A stretch of DNA of 64,000 nucleotides, from contig NC_069094.1 in the NCBI RefSeq assembly GCF_947172395.1, forward strand, positions 4,920,501 to 4,984,500, written 5' to 3'. Both the position numbers and the translations under genes were made by a program. Under the pieces are notes generated by a model. The model worked only from the letters and a program-made list of their open reading frames with translations. It was not told the origin of the DNA and did not search any database. Below are positions 1 through 11,740 of this stretch, piece after piece (positions within the stretch are counted from its first letter, which is position 1; each line of letters opens with the position of its first letter). Origin of the DNA: Bicyclus anynana. Its lineage: Eukaryota > Arthropoda > Insecta > Lepidoptera > Nymphalidae.

Positions 1-249
1 TAATCTATCAAACTTACATATGTATCTAACTTACATATGCATTTTAATAACCGTTCAATCAATAACATTAATACACAGCCCTACTACTATGTCTAGAATC
101 ATGAAATGAGTATTAATTATCATCAGTAAATAGTTTTAATTTTTAGCCCCTTAGGATAATCTATACTTATCTACTTATAATAAATCTGTAGAGAGGTCAA
201 TTCTGTACATAAAATATACCTACTTCTAAAATGACTATCAGGGTGTGAT

Positions 250-537
250 TAGTGATCGATACTGATGCCAAAAATGCCATCAGTAAAATTATTGCCTGTC
301 TGTCTGTTAGAGAAACAAAAACTCGACGGATTTTAACGAAACTTGGGACAATTATTCTTCATACTCCTGGACAGGTTATAGTATACTTTTTATCACCTAC
401 GATCAATAGGAGCAGAGCAGTTAAGGGAAATGATGGGAAAACGGGAGAACTTCTCTATTTATACAGCAATACTAATACTACTGCAAGGGCTGGATTAAAG
501 AGGTCTACAGGCGGACGAAGTCGCGGGCGTCCGCTAG
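250..537 (+). mobile_element. Helitron-like element with the family B 3' hairpin
   Basis: Ends GCGGACGAAGTCGCGGGCG and TCCGCTAG. The body differs from family B. An open frame across it is not a gene: it runs through the hairpin. Confidence 0.55.
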
Positions 538-1388
538 TAAAAAATAAAGGGACAAAAATATAGCACAAGGGAGGTTTTTCTAAATTGAACTCCTGAGATA
601 AAGGGACTAAAAGCTTATAAGATTAATAGTGGACGAAATCGCGGCCGATTATTCAATATATACTTAAAGAATAGCAACTTACCGGTAGCTGAAATCGCAG
701 CTTCGAAGTCCGCCCCATGTTCTAAGAAGTCTAAGCCTGCAACAACGAATTAAACCACATAAATATACGAACACAATCACATAATTACCCCCGTGTCCCC
801 ATTGTATAATACTTAACTGATAATACTGGCCTAATCGTGCGTGTTACAGTAATATGAACCTCCACAGTCATTTTGTATTACGATAATTGCATTACCACAA
901 ACAAAACATTAAAAAAAAAAAAACAATATTGGATAATGACTATTGAAATGCAATATTTTGTTTAATATTTATAATTGCGTATACGGTTCACCTAACCTCA
1001 AAATGGGAATGTAATGTCAAAGGCGGTACGTCAAAACATTTTACACAAACTACCCGCAATTTGTCATTAATGTATTTACATTGAATGCGTTTGGTTTTTC
1101 GTTTCACGCAGTATTTAATATGGGATTTTCAAACTGTGGTTTGACGTTATTTTAAATTTGCTCTGATATTTCATCAAACAATAAGTAGGTGATTATTATC
1201 ACAAGATGGGAAAGAGTAGTTAAGGTTTTTTTTACTGTAAGTAATATTTTCCTACTGGTTTCTGAAAGGCATCCAGGAACGCTAAATTATTGCTTGGTAC
1301 GTCTAGGGTTGCCAACATTTCTTAAGGAAAATAAAGTATTTCTCAGATTTTGCCATAAAAAATATAGAACGCTTAGAGAAAATTTAGT
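538..1388. other. AT-rich DNA, nothing recognised
   Basis: No coding or repeat structure seen beyond short A-runs near 910. Confidence 0.4.
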
Positions 1389-1396
1389 ATTTTCGG

Positions 1397-1760
1397 CAGT
1401 GGCGTAGCGTGCCTTAGAATATCTCTATAAAATTGAATATAGATTATAGGCCCTGTATCGAAATTAGTTGGAGGGGCCCAATAGACAAGCGGCAAATCCC
1501 AAAAAAATTCTTCAGTTTTTGATTTACTTTACCTCTTACTCTTTCAACACAATATAAAAAAGCAATACTTAGTGTATTGCTTTTTTTTACTTTTGCAATT
1601 TCTGCAGTTTTTTTGTTATTTTTTCACGGGAAGCACCACCATATTTATGTAATATTGTAGATTACTTTTTACAATTTTTTTCTTCTACACGCAAGGGGCC
1701 CCTGAAGTCCGGGGGGCCCGTATCGTTGATACGGCTGACACGGCGGTAGCTACGCTCCTG
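1397..1760. mobile_element. hAT MITE, CAGTGGCGTAGC family, with 8-bp TSD
   Basis: Left end CAGTGGCGTAGC; right end reads GCTACGCTCCTG. The TSD ATTTTCGG is at 1389-1396 and 1761-1768. There is no transposase. Internal blocks such as GGGGCCC and GTATCGTTGATACGG recur at 24059-24333. Confidence 0.82.
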
Positions 1761-1868
1761 ATTTTCGGCAATAAGCGAAAAAACACGGTTGATTTTAGAA
1801 AAACTTTATTTACGCTTATTGCATTTTTAAAGAATTTTTGCCTTAAGTAAATAAGAGATATTTATTTT

Positions 1869-1914
1869 TAACCGACTTCCAAAAAGGAGGAGGTTGTATG
1901 TATGTTTTTTTTTC
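1869..1914 (+). repeat. ACCGACTTCC repeat copy
   Basis: AACCGACTTCCAAAAAGGAG followed by GAGGTTGTATGTATG and a T-run. A longer relative with both ends is at 2722-2925 (GCGACTTCAAAAAAGAAGG ... GAAGTCGGTT). Confidence 0.55.
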
Positions 1915-3030
1915 ACGTTAAATGTTTCGAAAACCAAGAGCTTATTTTTTCAATCGTTAATTTTAAGTTCGGAATTCGATAAGAAAGACAAGTTCGGATT
2001 CGACGATAATGTTCATATGGTCTTAAAATAAAAGGTGTTTGTAAAATTTTGTAAAGTTGTTGTAAAAATAGTATTTTTGTGTAGGTAATTTCGTCAACAG
2101 TATATTATAGTACGATTGGTAACCCTAGGTACGTCGTGCCAGTAGGGTAGTAAAAATGCTGAAGCCCACCAGGCCAGAGCCGGATTTACCATAGACGCCG
2201 AAAAAGCTCAAGCCTATGGCGGTAAAATTAGGAGGGCAGCAAAATTGACCTGACCTGACCTCATTAAATAATATGAAATCCTAAATCGACCAGTGCTGGT
2301 AGGACTAGACTCGGTCCTGAAACTCTCTGTTTTAAAACAAGAAATATATTAACAATTCCAGAAAGATCGCCAAGGGCAATAAGTAAAAATTCTAAAGATA
2401 AGTCTTTGTCAAATATAATGTACACAAAACACAAAACGCCGTATTCGTATTATTACGTATTTATATCAACTTTGCTTCTGCTATCGAAGTTTGTCAAGTG
2501 TACTTGGAATATGAAGATCGTCGTTATCAATCGTCTGTTTTGAACTCTGATAAAGTAGTGTGCGTTTAGGAACGGAATTGTTCATGAGATTTTGAAATTA
2601 TATGACTTGACGTTTTATTGCTGATAATATTTTGTTATTTATCTCATACTTGCACAAGTGAAAATGTAAGTAGGTATGGTAAATTCAACGTAACTAGTAT
2701 TTGTATGATTCATTCTCTTTCAACTGGCGACTTCAAAAAAGAAGGTTCTCAATTCGATGCGTATGTTTTTTTCATTTCTTACCAATTTAAAAAAATATTT
2801 TTTTGTTTGAATGAGTATATTTTTAGATTGGTCCCATTACATTTTCATGAAAATCGGTTCAATAATTTTGTGTTAAAATCAAAATAACTGAAATACGTCA
2901 TTGAAGTCGGTTCCTTTTTTATGAAAAAAAGAATATTGCTGTATCGGGTTTGATGTGGCCTAGCGATTTTATGTACCACAATACCTACATGCTATGTTAT
3001 GTTTTCATTAAAGAAAAGTCGTATTATAGA
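1915..3030. other. AT-rich DNA with old repeat traces
   Basis: Holds the SINE-A scrap at 2132-2200 and the GACTTC-ended repeat at 2722-2925; otherwise nothing. Confidence 0.4.
2132..2200 (-). mobile_element. SINE family A fragment, old
   Basis: The inverted GGCTTCAGC...CTACCCTACTGGC block matches the body; the rest is eroded. Confidence 0.45.
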
Positions 3031-3170
3031 GGCTATCTAAAACAGAAAGATTTGAAAAATTCTTTCTGTTTTAGATAGCCCATTTATCGAGAAAGGCTAT
3101 AGGCTATATATTATCCCTGTATTCCTACGGGAACGGGAACTATGTGGGTAAAACCACGCGGCGTCAGCTA
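3031..3170 (+). mobile_element. Helitron-like A fragment with rebuilt hairpin 5' end
   Basis: The 3' part (TAGCCCATTTATCGAG... CCTACGGGAACGGGAAC ... GCGTCAGCTA) is the family A 3' end. The 5' side has become a perfect 20-bp inverted repeat, 3031-3050 / 3061-3080. Confidence 0.65.
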
Positions 3171-3805
3171 TTTTAAAATATTCTTGTAAAATAGCGATAA
3201 ACAAAAAACTCTCTGACTGTTGAGTTTTATTGTAAACCAAGCTTAGATAATATTGACATGTGTCAATCTGTCTTCTTCTTTTAGCTTAGTTAGTCTTTAC
3301 TTACTTCAGTTTGATAGTAGACAGAAGGTATTGACAGATAGTTTGACAGTCTTCCTTTAGTTTAGTTAATCCTCACTTTAGTTTGACAGTAGACTTCCAG
3401 CAGAAGATTGACGATATCGTTCCCTATGTTTCAATGTTGTTAGTTTTACATGTAGTAGCCACAAATTCGGATAAATAAATTACACGTAATAACAATAGTA
3501 GCAAATTGTAATTCGCTAATTACGCATGTATAATTGTGATCTACATAATAACAAAGTTGAGTGTATAGCACAGAAGAAAATGTATTAGCAGAAATTCGTC
3601 TTCCTTTTATAATCATTGCAAACAATGGTTAAGCTATCAACTAGTCATTTACCTCGGTAGGTGTGTCTTCCATTGACGTTCATTCCTTGTAGGTGGGTCT
3701 GCGACGTGAGTGACGTACATTCAATAGTTCCCATTGGTCCCGTGGTCATATAATTTAGTTATAGATAATGAGGTCCAGGGTTCACGTCCCTTACAATATA
3801 AATGA
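3171..3805. other. Non-coding DNA with imperfect direct repeats
   Basis: 3280-3320 and 3357-3395 are similar (AGYTTAGTTARTC...AGTTTGAYAGTAGAC). No gene. Confidence 0.4.
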
Positions 3806-4010
3806 CTAGCGGACGCCGCGCGGTTTCACCCGCGTGGTTCTCGTTCCCGTAGGAATACGGGGATAAAATATAGCCTATAGCCTTCCTTGATAAATGTGCT
3901 ATCTAACACTGAAAGAATTTTTCAAATCGGACCAGTAGTTCCCGAGATTAGCGCGTTCAATCAAACAAACAAACAAACAAACTCTTCAGCTTTATAATAT
4001 TAGTATAGAT
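3806..4010 (-). mobile_element. Helitron-like A, full-length
   Basis: On the minus strand it begins TCTATACTAATATTATAAAG and ends GTCCGCTAG, flanked by A and T as Helitrons are. There is a GCGCGG-type hairpin near the 3' end and no coding capacity. Confidence 0.78.
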
Positions 4011-4079
4011 TGGAAAATTTCTTTTTAGAAATTCCTTATAACTACCTATTGATGGTGTTAGTAGGTACACCCCTATGCC

Positions 4080-4234
4080 CAGTGGCGTGCACTTCATACA
4101 TGCAAAAATGCACTACCTACCCTGAGGACTCAATACAAACCGAGGTTTGACCAGAGGATATATAGTTTGACAAGGAACTTTCCAGTTTTTACTCAGAGTG
4201 CATACCCTAGTTAAAAGCCTTGTGCACGCCACTG
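4080..4234. mobile_element. 155-bp hAT MITE with CAGTGGCGTGCA TIRs
   Basis: The terminal inverted repeats CAGTGGCGTGCA and TGCACGCCACTG are perfect over 12 bp. Flanks CCTATGCC (4072-4079) and CCTGTGCC (4235-4242) are an 8-bp TSD with one change. It lies 110 bp from the 4352-5576 element. Confidence 0.78.
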
Positions 4235-4351
4235 CCTGTGCCTCATTGAGCACGCAAATCCGTCCGTCCCGCACCTCATCTCTTTGCGGTCGTGACAGTC
4301 TCCTGCTTCATTTTGTCTATCTCAGCATGAGATTGGTCGCTATGAGGATAC

Positions 4352-5576
4352 CTCAGAATACAGAAAACCACCAGAAGGAATGATAGCGCAAAGAAGTGAA
4401 GCCATTTAAACTACACATTTTACGATTACTCACTCTGTGTTTGTCGTGTTGTTTGACGTGCTATACAGGTGACAAATTTAATTAAATTAAGCCGTCTTGT
4501 GCTATTCCTTCGTGTAAAAATGCCGTTGGTAAAAAAAAGAAACTGAATAGGATCACATTTCACGTGTAAGTAGCACAAATAAATATTCTTATGTTAAAAT
4601 AATGAATAATTTTTACGTGAATTTAGTTGTCATAGAAACCGATGACTTCATTTCAAGTGTTGCCAATGAAATTGTTTTGATTTTCCCTACTTTTAATTTC
4701 AATTCAAGGATTTATTATTTATGTAAAATATTAATCAACTAAATAGGTAGGCATAGGTTCCGGCAATTAAGTTGAAATAAAATTGTGGTAATCAGCGCAG
4801 ATAAAGAAAGTGTAAAATAATCTTAAAGCTTTAAAATTTTACAAATAACAATGGCGTGCTATATTATAATAAGTTCGTTCGTTCTTGTCTGTTTGTGTGT
4901 TTGTTTGCACATTTGTTTGTTTTCGTGTGCTTGTTTGGTCTTTTGTTTGTTTGTGTACCTACTTGTTTGCTTGTTTGTTTGAGCAAGAGGATTAAATAAA
5001 ATATTTTTATCTTCAAAACACATTCTTAAAAGATATTAAATCAATTCAATGGCCTTATTTATACTTGAATTTTAAGAGACATAAAAATTAGAGAAATAAG
5101 ACGAGATAATAATAACTGTGCACACGATTGAAATACATATTTATAATAATAATATAATATAATTATATGGAATATATAAAATTATTATTGTAAATATGTA
5201 TTTCTTTAGTTTGTTAGTTGATAAGTTTTATAATAACCGTCTTATTATATCTATTATTTATTTGTCCTTGTCTTAAATTTTTTAGAGTTCATTTTCTTGC
5301 TGACTCTTAGCAATCACTAGAAAACTGGTCCCACTGTTTTTATTATTTACCATACAAGTTAACATTTAATGTGATGAACTGTACACTTATTGTTTTCCTT
5401 ATAACATTATAAATTTTTACCACAAAATAGGGAAAAATTTAACAGCCTCATGTACTAGCAACATTACGCGGGTGAGAATTGCGACGAGTGCAGGCTGTTG
5501 TGTACAATTTTTGGACACACTTCGCACTATAGAATGACATCTAAACGTGGCTTCTGGTGGTTTTCTGTATTCTGAG
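4352..5576. mobile_element. hAT-like non-autonomous DNA transposon with perfect 26-bp TIRs and 8-bp TSD
   Basis: TIRs begin CTCAGAATACAGAAAACC and are perfect over 26 bp at both ends. The TSD is GAGGATAC at 4344-4351 and 5577-5584. The interior has no transposase, an AT-rich TTTG-rich stretch (4865-4985) and a 23-bp inverted repeat around 5131-5203. An 8-bp TSD suggests hAT. Confidence 0.85.
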
Positions 5577-5584
5577 GAGGATAC

Positions 5585-6168
5585 TATTACATGTATAAAG
5601 GGACTGACTACCCGCGCTGACCTTTATAGGCTTATAGCCAGTATTCTATTAAATTTAAAAGCTATCAACCTGCATGAAATATCTTTAACAACTTTAATAT
5701 GTTGTCGAATTATTTCAATATGTACGTCTAAACTCTATTCCGATTAATAATACCCCGTATTATATACTATTAGCTTATTCTAACCTTGCCAGGCCCCTAC
5801 AAGGTAGATTAGATACACCACGCTGTCCCGATCCTCCTGTGACGCCGCTGAGGTCTCATTAAGGAGTCTACGGCACTTACAGAATGCTGGTTAACGGGCT
5901 TGAGCTAAGAAGATTTGGGTGAAATTAAGCACAGAGTACCTACAGAAATATGAGTAGATATTGGATAGAGATGAGATAATGGTCAAGTATATAGGCTAAT
6001 GTTTATCTCAATATTCCTACAGACAAGTTCTTAGGCGGGTGAAATTGTAACACAGCCTGCTATTCAGTGTGCGTTATCAAACGAGTCCTCGGCACATTAA
6101 TAATTTCCCTTTGTCTATCTATTGACATTCATTGCTTCACGTGTCAATTGATAACGCCTTTACTATAG
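5585..6168. other. Non-coding DNA, nothing recognised
   Basis: No ORF with protein-like composition, no repeat seen. Confidence 0.4.
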
Positions 6169-6519
6169 TCCTACTAATATTATAAACGCGAAAGTTTGTA
6201 TGGATGTTTGGATGATTGTTACTCTTTAACGCCGCTACTACTGAAGCGATTTGGCTAAAATTTGGAATGGAAATGGGTTTATCCCGAAAAAATCCAAAGT
6301 TTCCCGAGATTTGCGAAAACTGATGATTTTAATGATATGAATGTTTGTTACCTTTTCAAGCTTCCACTATTTAACCGAATTAGCTGAAATTTGGTATTGA
6401 GATATATTATAGCATGGATTAACACGTAGGCTACTTTCTATCCCGAAAAAAATCCATGGTTCCCGAGGGATTTGTGAAAAACTAAATTCCACGCGGACGA
6501 AGTCGTGGGCGTCCGCTAG
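6169..6519 (+). mobile_element. Helitron-like B, full-length
   Basis: TCCTACTAATATTATAAACG start; 3' hairpin GCGGACGAAGTCGTGGGC with GTCCGCTAG end then T. Contains the CGCTACTACTGAAGCGATTT block and two copies of a TCCCGAAAAAATCCA unit. Confidence 0.78.
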
Positions 6520-6947
6520 TATTAAATAAATCAAAAACCCAAGCCAGAAGTACTTAAACAGCTCAACTCAATTTGATTTTCTATATTCACAGTACTCTCA
6601 ATAAATGTTAAAAAAATATTTTAGTAAGGCTTCATGTTGTAGTGCTAAATAAACCTGCACTCGGCGTTATCTTATCATATTACACTAGTAGCATTATTTG
6701 CTGGGACTCATGATTAATCAATTTTATGAAGCGAGATGAAGGGTTTTACCGTCGTAAATATATTGCTCGGTGACATATCTAAACATTGGCGCCTGTTATC
6801 AGTGTGCGTATGGCTTTATGGCGGCAAATAACTGTGACAGTGACACGGTCATTTGACGGCATTGTAAGTGCGCCAAGGATTCGTTTTCGAAACTGGTTTT
6901 GATAAATATTTTTTTATTTTTTTATATATACCGTTATAGGACGAGAT

Positions 6948-7130
6948 CCGGCATCAGGAATATATACCCTCATCTGCTATTTATTTGGATCAAAAATAAA
7001 TGATGGAAAATATTAACATTGACACATTGCAAATAATGATATTGCGCCCGATGAGCATTGAAAGATTAATAATCTTTTATTCAATTTATTATCTACTTCC
7101 CTCTTTGCTAAATTAATAAAAATCGTACAT
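6948..7130 (+). repeat. GATCCGGCAT repeat, uninterrupted copy
   Basis: AGATCCGGCATCAGGAATAT...AATAAATGATGGAAAATATT...ATTGCGCC matches 9045-9270, where an RTE-like 3' end is inserted. Confidence 0.6.
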
Positions 7131-9044
7131 TTTTAGTACTTAATTAGACAAGACTTATTGCCGCTCTCAAAACTCATTGATCTATTTGCGCTCTTTTTTC
7201 AATAGCTGTATTTGGGGAGAAAATTCTTAACTATCTAGAAAGTTGGATGAGCTTATCATTAAATATCACCATTTTCCATCAAAAATGATGACAGTGGATT
7301 ATTATTTTTTAATCGCCCACGGCAAAGTGAAAATGTTGTATAAGATATTTTTATGAAAGAAAAGACAAGTGGTTGACTTCAGTCAGGCCTGATGGAAAGC
7401 AGTAGTGAATAATATTATGTAGATATTACAAACATATTAATTGTTTTATTCAATCAATAAATATTTATTTTCTAACATTTCTGGATATGTAAAAATCATG
7501 TTACTGACCTATTTCAATGCTAAGTACATTGGACTTATAATATCGACGTAATAATAAATGATTAATTGCTATCTATTGTTTTAAATCTCTTGCATAGTCT
7601 AAATGGAATAAGGCACTTAACTTAATGAAATACTATAATGTTCTCTTGTCATAGTGAGACTTAACAAATAAATGAACTCTCTTTTCATACTCTAATTACT
7701 TCATTTGTTATATTAATTGTTAATTAAATAAATAATTAGTGTTATTGTGTTTCACAAATCGTCACAATATGAGCGTCACTTTGAAATTTAAAAACCGTGA
7801 CATTCTGATTTACTGGTTCTCAGAAAAATACAACTTTTGAGAAAACAACTTTGTTTAACTAAGAAAGATAATAAATGATTCCTATTACAATTTCCTGGTA
7901 AGTGGTTTTGTATTCAAGTATTGTAATTTTGGCAATACGCAAACATAATTGCCAAAATTACAATATGGATACCCACATCAGTTTTCCACAAAATCTATCG
8001 GTATCTATTATGTGAAAATCTCACCCCCATCGGGTTTCCGCTCATTTTGGGGTACGAAAAACCATATAAACTCATGCCTATGACCCCTTGAAGCTGTGGA
8101 AAATCAAACTTATTACTATTTTATTTTGGCAAAAAAAGTCATTACAAAAATGTAATATTCTAATTTAAAAAAATATACAATCATAATAGACAATACATTG
8201 ACGTAAAAGTAAGTTCTAACGAAAAAAAAGATTCTCCTATTTCCTTACTTTTTAATTTGTTTTGGCACCACTAATTCCACTTATTATCACTATGTAACGA
8301 GTAATATAAATAAATTAAAATTACATTCAATAATATAGTCAGCGTTGCATTTAATAAAACAGCAAAGTCTCATAATATCTTTGAAGATATATTTCGTGCA
8401 TTCAATATTGTTCAAAGGAATAAACCGCTACTTAAAGGAAAATTTTTTGTACTTAGTCTAAACAAATATTAGACAGAGGTAAGCTTTGATTTTTTGTTTG
8501 TTTCTTTGTAACGAATACTCTCCGAAACTACTTGATTGTCAATACAGTAAAAGTGTACAAAACAGCCAATAAAAACACCTCGGATTGAATTCATATCTGG
8601 TGTAAGCTGTCAATGTCATGTAATATTGTCAAATGTCAATAAGACACAAGTTAAAATTAAACATTAAATCGAAGACAGAGAACCATTAAACAAAAAAATC
8701 CTTAAATTGCTTTAAAAACGCCGTTAACGAACGCTACTACGCAAAGATCACTGACAAGCTACCAGTGAATTACTAGCATGTTGCCATGATAAAAATTCTT
8801 AATTAATGTTGTCAGCTAATGAATAAAATACATTCTATTTAATTAATTTTAAAAAAATGCGGGATCCAAAGTTTTTTTTTATTTTGGGTATAAAAATAAT
8901 TTGTTCTGCTTAGTTGACACTCGGAATAAAGGCTCAGCCTCCATACAAAATTGGAACATGTCCTTTATCAATAGCTATGTCGTATGATGATGCGTGCGCG
9001 TTTTAATTGTGCGATGATTCAGATTACAATGACAAATAGTACAA
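7131..9044. other. AT-rich intergenic DNA
   Basis: Only the hairpin at 7919-7965 stands out. Confidence 0.4.
7919..7965. repeat. 47-nt perfect hairpin
   Basis: 18-bp arms (TATTGTAATTTTGGCAAT and inverse) around an 11-nt loop. Confidence 0.65.
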
Positions 9045-9270
9045 GATCCGGCATAAGAATATATAACTTCATCTGTTAGTTATTTGGGATAAGAAATAAA
9101 ACATCACGACATCGTATAACGTGATGTTTGGAAGTCCCTACAAAAGGCCTATGTGCTGCAGTGGACGTCCATCGGCTGATATGATGATGATGAAGAAATA
9201 AATGATAGAAAATATTCACATTAACACTAAAATTGCGCCTGGTGAGTACTTCCCTCTTTACTTGATTAAT
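9045..9270 (+). repeat. GATCCGGCAT repeat interrupted by an RTE-like insertion
   Basis: Second copy; halves 9045-9100 and 9193-9270 rejoin across the 9101-9192 insertion. Confidence 0.6.
9101..9192 (+). mobile_element. 92-bp 5'-truncated RTE-like 3' end with 10-bp target duplication
   Basis: It matches the last ~90 bp of the 34776-35140 element and ends in (ATG)n. AAGAAATAAA flanks it at 9091-9100 and 9193-9202. It interrupts a repeat whose uninterrupted copy is at 6948-7130. Confidence 0.75.
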
Positions 9271-9734
9271 AAAAATCTTAACTAGTTTAAAGAATATACC
9301 AACAGAATCGAAAAGGTAAAGGTTGTCAGCTTTCACACTGCAACTGTGGGGTTCCAGATATAGGTAATAAATAAATAAATTATTATATTACTTGCATATT
9401 TTAAGAAAACTTAATAACAACATTTGAAATGTATATGTAAGTATATGTAAGTATATGGAATAAATGTCTTATTTTGCCAGATATTAATGATGACAATTAA
9501 TTAATGTTATACACATAGCCTCATCACTTATTTAGTCGTCTTTATGAAATGAAAGCTTATTTTATGTTTTATTTTACTGTATTAAATTTCCTTTGACCTA
9601 GTTCATGGTTTCCTAGATTTTGCATGTAAAATGTGTCTGGCCGTAATTTAACTAGGCAACCTATTTGCAATATTATATACCTTTTATTTCATAACCTACT
9701 GTATAAATGCGAAATTTTATTATATTCTATTTCT

Positions 9735-9810
9735 TATAAATGCGAATGTTTGTATGGATCTTTGTTTGGATGTTTGTTACTCTTTAACGCCGTAACTACT
9801 GCATCGATGA
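9735..9810 (+). mobile_element. Helitron-like B 5' fragment
   Basis: ATAAATGCGAATGTTTGTAT and GTTACTCTTTAACGCCG match the family B 5' part. Confidence 0.55.
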
Positions 9811-11025
9811 AATTTAAAACTAAGATAGATAATACCGCTAGTTACTAATAAATAAAAGATGAGAGTATATATTTCTAATACCGGATCTTAGACTAAAAGT
9901 AACAAGTACTGTCGTAGAATGAGAGCATGTAACAGCCATACATACCTCATTTTATTAAGGCTGAATGTTTATCGGCAATTATTGTGTTTAGACCGAGACG
10001 TCCCTAACTACAAAAAAAAAACATATTTTGCACTTGACAGTTTTGATCTTGGGTATCCGCTGGTAACACTCGTCTGCAGCATCGAAAAACTCGTGGATAT
10101 TTTGTTCAAATTTACATAGTACTTATTGAAAATCAAGTTATTATATAGTCATAATAATAGTCATTAATGAGAAGAAGAGAAGAATCGACCAATCGAGCGA
10201 GCACAAGGCATAGATATTTTTGAGCTAGCTTTTGCAGTTGTTTAATCTATTGTGAATTATAGCAGTTACCTACACGCTTAGAGAGTTATATGAGGCGTTC
10301 ACATTAGGATTCAATGCTTTTTATTTCCAATTAGCAGACATCCCGCGGTTTCACCCGCGTAATTCCAGTTCCCGTGGTAATGCGGGGATAAAATATAGCC
10401 TATGTCCCTCGGTGAAGATGAAGCTTTATGTAAAATTTTCAATATGGGTTCATTAGATCCAGAGATGACCCAATACAAACTCACAAGCAAGCCTTACCAC
10501 TTTTTAGTACCTATAGAATTAAAAGGTTATAGCGCTTGTCACAGTCCCCTTTTATATACCGCCCGGGGTTAAGCCCCTCCTGGCTACGCCACTGTTTCAA
10601 GGAGTAAACTCCAAAAAAATTGTATAGTTTTAGTTTGCAAACCTTACCTTGTCCGTACTGTCGTATGTAAATCGAATCTTTAGTAAAATCTGGAACATTG
10701 TCAGTCGCGGTGAGCGACAGGCGTATAGTTACAATCTAATGTGACAATTGATTTTTCCGCACTCATTGTGTGTGTGTGCCTGTGCGCGGAAAAACTTGGC
10801 TGAACTTGACATTACGGCGTACATTCATACAATTGTGCAATTATGGTAATGATATACGAAATAAGCACACTGAATAATCGGTCGGTAAACTCGCTCTGCG
10901 TTTATTTTCCAATATGAATACATTTATCAATAGCCTAAGCTGTGTGTGATGAACCTAGGTATCTACATCTATATATAACTTCAAAAGGAAAAGAAATAGA
11001 AAGAAGCCTGCCACCGCCAGACATT
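9811..11025. other. Intergenic DNA with repeat ends
   Basis: Holds the 10331 Helitron piece and a lone hAT-type end GGCTACGCCACTG at 10580-10592. Confidence 0.4.
10331..10412 (-). mobile_element. Helitron-like A 3' fragment
   Basis: Shares TTTCACCCGCGTAATTCC and ATAAAATATAGCCTATG with family A. Confidence 0.6.
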
Positions 11026-11033
11026 CTTTATTG

Positions 11034-11366
11034 CAGGGATGTTATGGATATGAAATTTCGGATACGGATTGGATATGGATATATGATTATTATACCGGAT
11101 ATGGATATGGATACGGATACGGATGTGAAATTATTTCGGATTATCCGGTAGTTTCGGATATTAAACCTTTAATGAACAAACATTATGTTTGTGTATCGGC
11201 TGCTCCCGGCCGATCAAAACAACTTTTTTTAATTTAAATTACGCTCCGCCCCAATCCGATATTATCCGGAACGTTTATTTCGGATTCGGTTACGGTTACG
11301 GATATTTTTTTTATATCGGGTTTCCGATAGTTTCAGTTACGGCTACGGAGCTCCCTAATATCCCAG
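11034..11366. mobile_element. hAT-type MITE packed with GGATAY hexamers, 8-bp TSD
   Basis: Ends are CAGGGATGTTATGGA and the inverted CTGGGATATTAGGGA. The TSD CTTTATTG is at 11026-11033 and 11367-11374. The interior holds two arrays of GGATAT/GGATAC-like hexamers (11044-11115, 11278-11345) that read as Gly-Tyr repeats in any long frame; these are simple repeats, not genes. Confidence 0.8.
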
Positions 11367-11628
11367 CTTTATTGTATGAAGGCGGAAAGTTTGTCCATGC
11401 TACTATGTGTTATTACTACGGTAGCCAATGATGGAGTTTGGATCGTGGTGGCTTTGCAGAGCACATTTTGAGGGTCCAGATCCTCAATTATCCAAGTAGG
11501 TATAAGACGTATTTTTTATATTTTCTACGAGATGTCATTCGGAATCTTGTCTCTTGTCGCCAGACCTTTAGCTTCGTGGCAATATTTTGCTAGATACTCC
11601 CTCACATTACAAAGCTACGATCGGATTT

Positions 11629-11740
11629 AAGGTAGACTTCCGTTCTTGGCGACCGCAACGATTGGGACCCGGGACCCGATCGCAGGTCGTAGTCGCGCGT
11701 CGCGGTCGTGCGTCGCGGTCGCCAAGAATGCTACCTTTAG
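11629..11740. repeat. GC-rich nested palindrome
   Basis: AAGGTAG...TTCTTGGCGACCGC is inverted at 11715-11740; the centre CGATTGGGACCCGGGACCC is itself palindromic. CGCGTCGCGGTCGTG is a short tandem. Open frames here on both strands are by-products. Confidence 0.6.

Noticed and set aside
252..563. 103-codon open frame
   Set aside because: Runs through the Helitron 3' hairpin and CTAG end; composition is repeat-like.
11031..11431. Gly-Tyr-rich open frames
   Set aside because: Produced by GGATAY hexamer arrays inside a MITE with TIRs and TSD.
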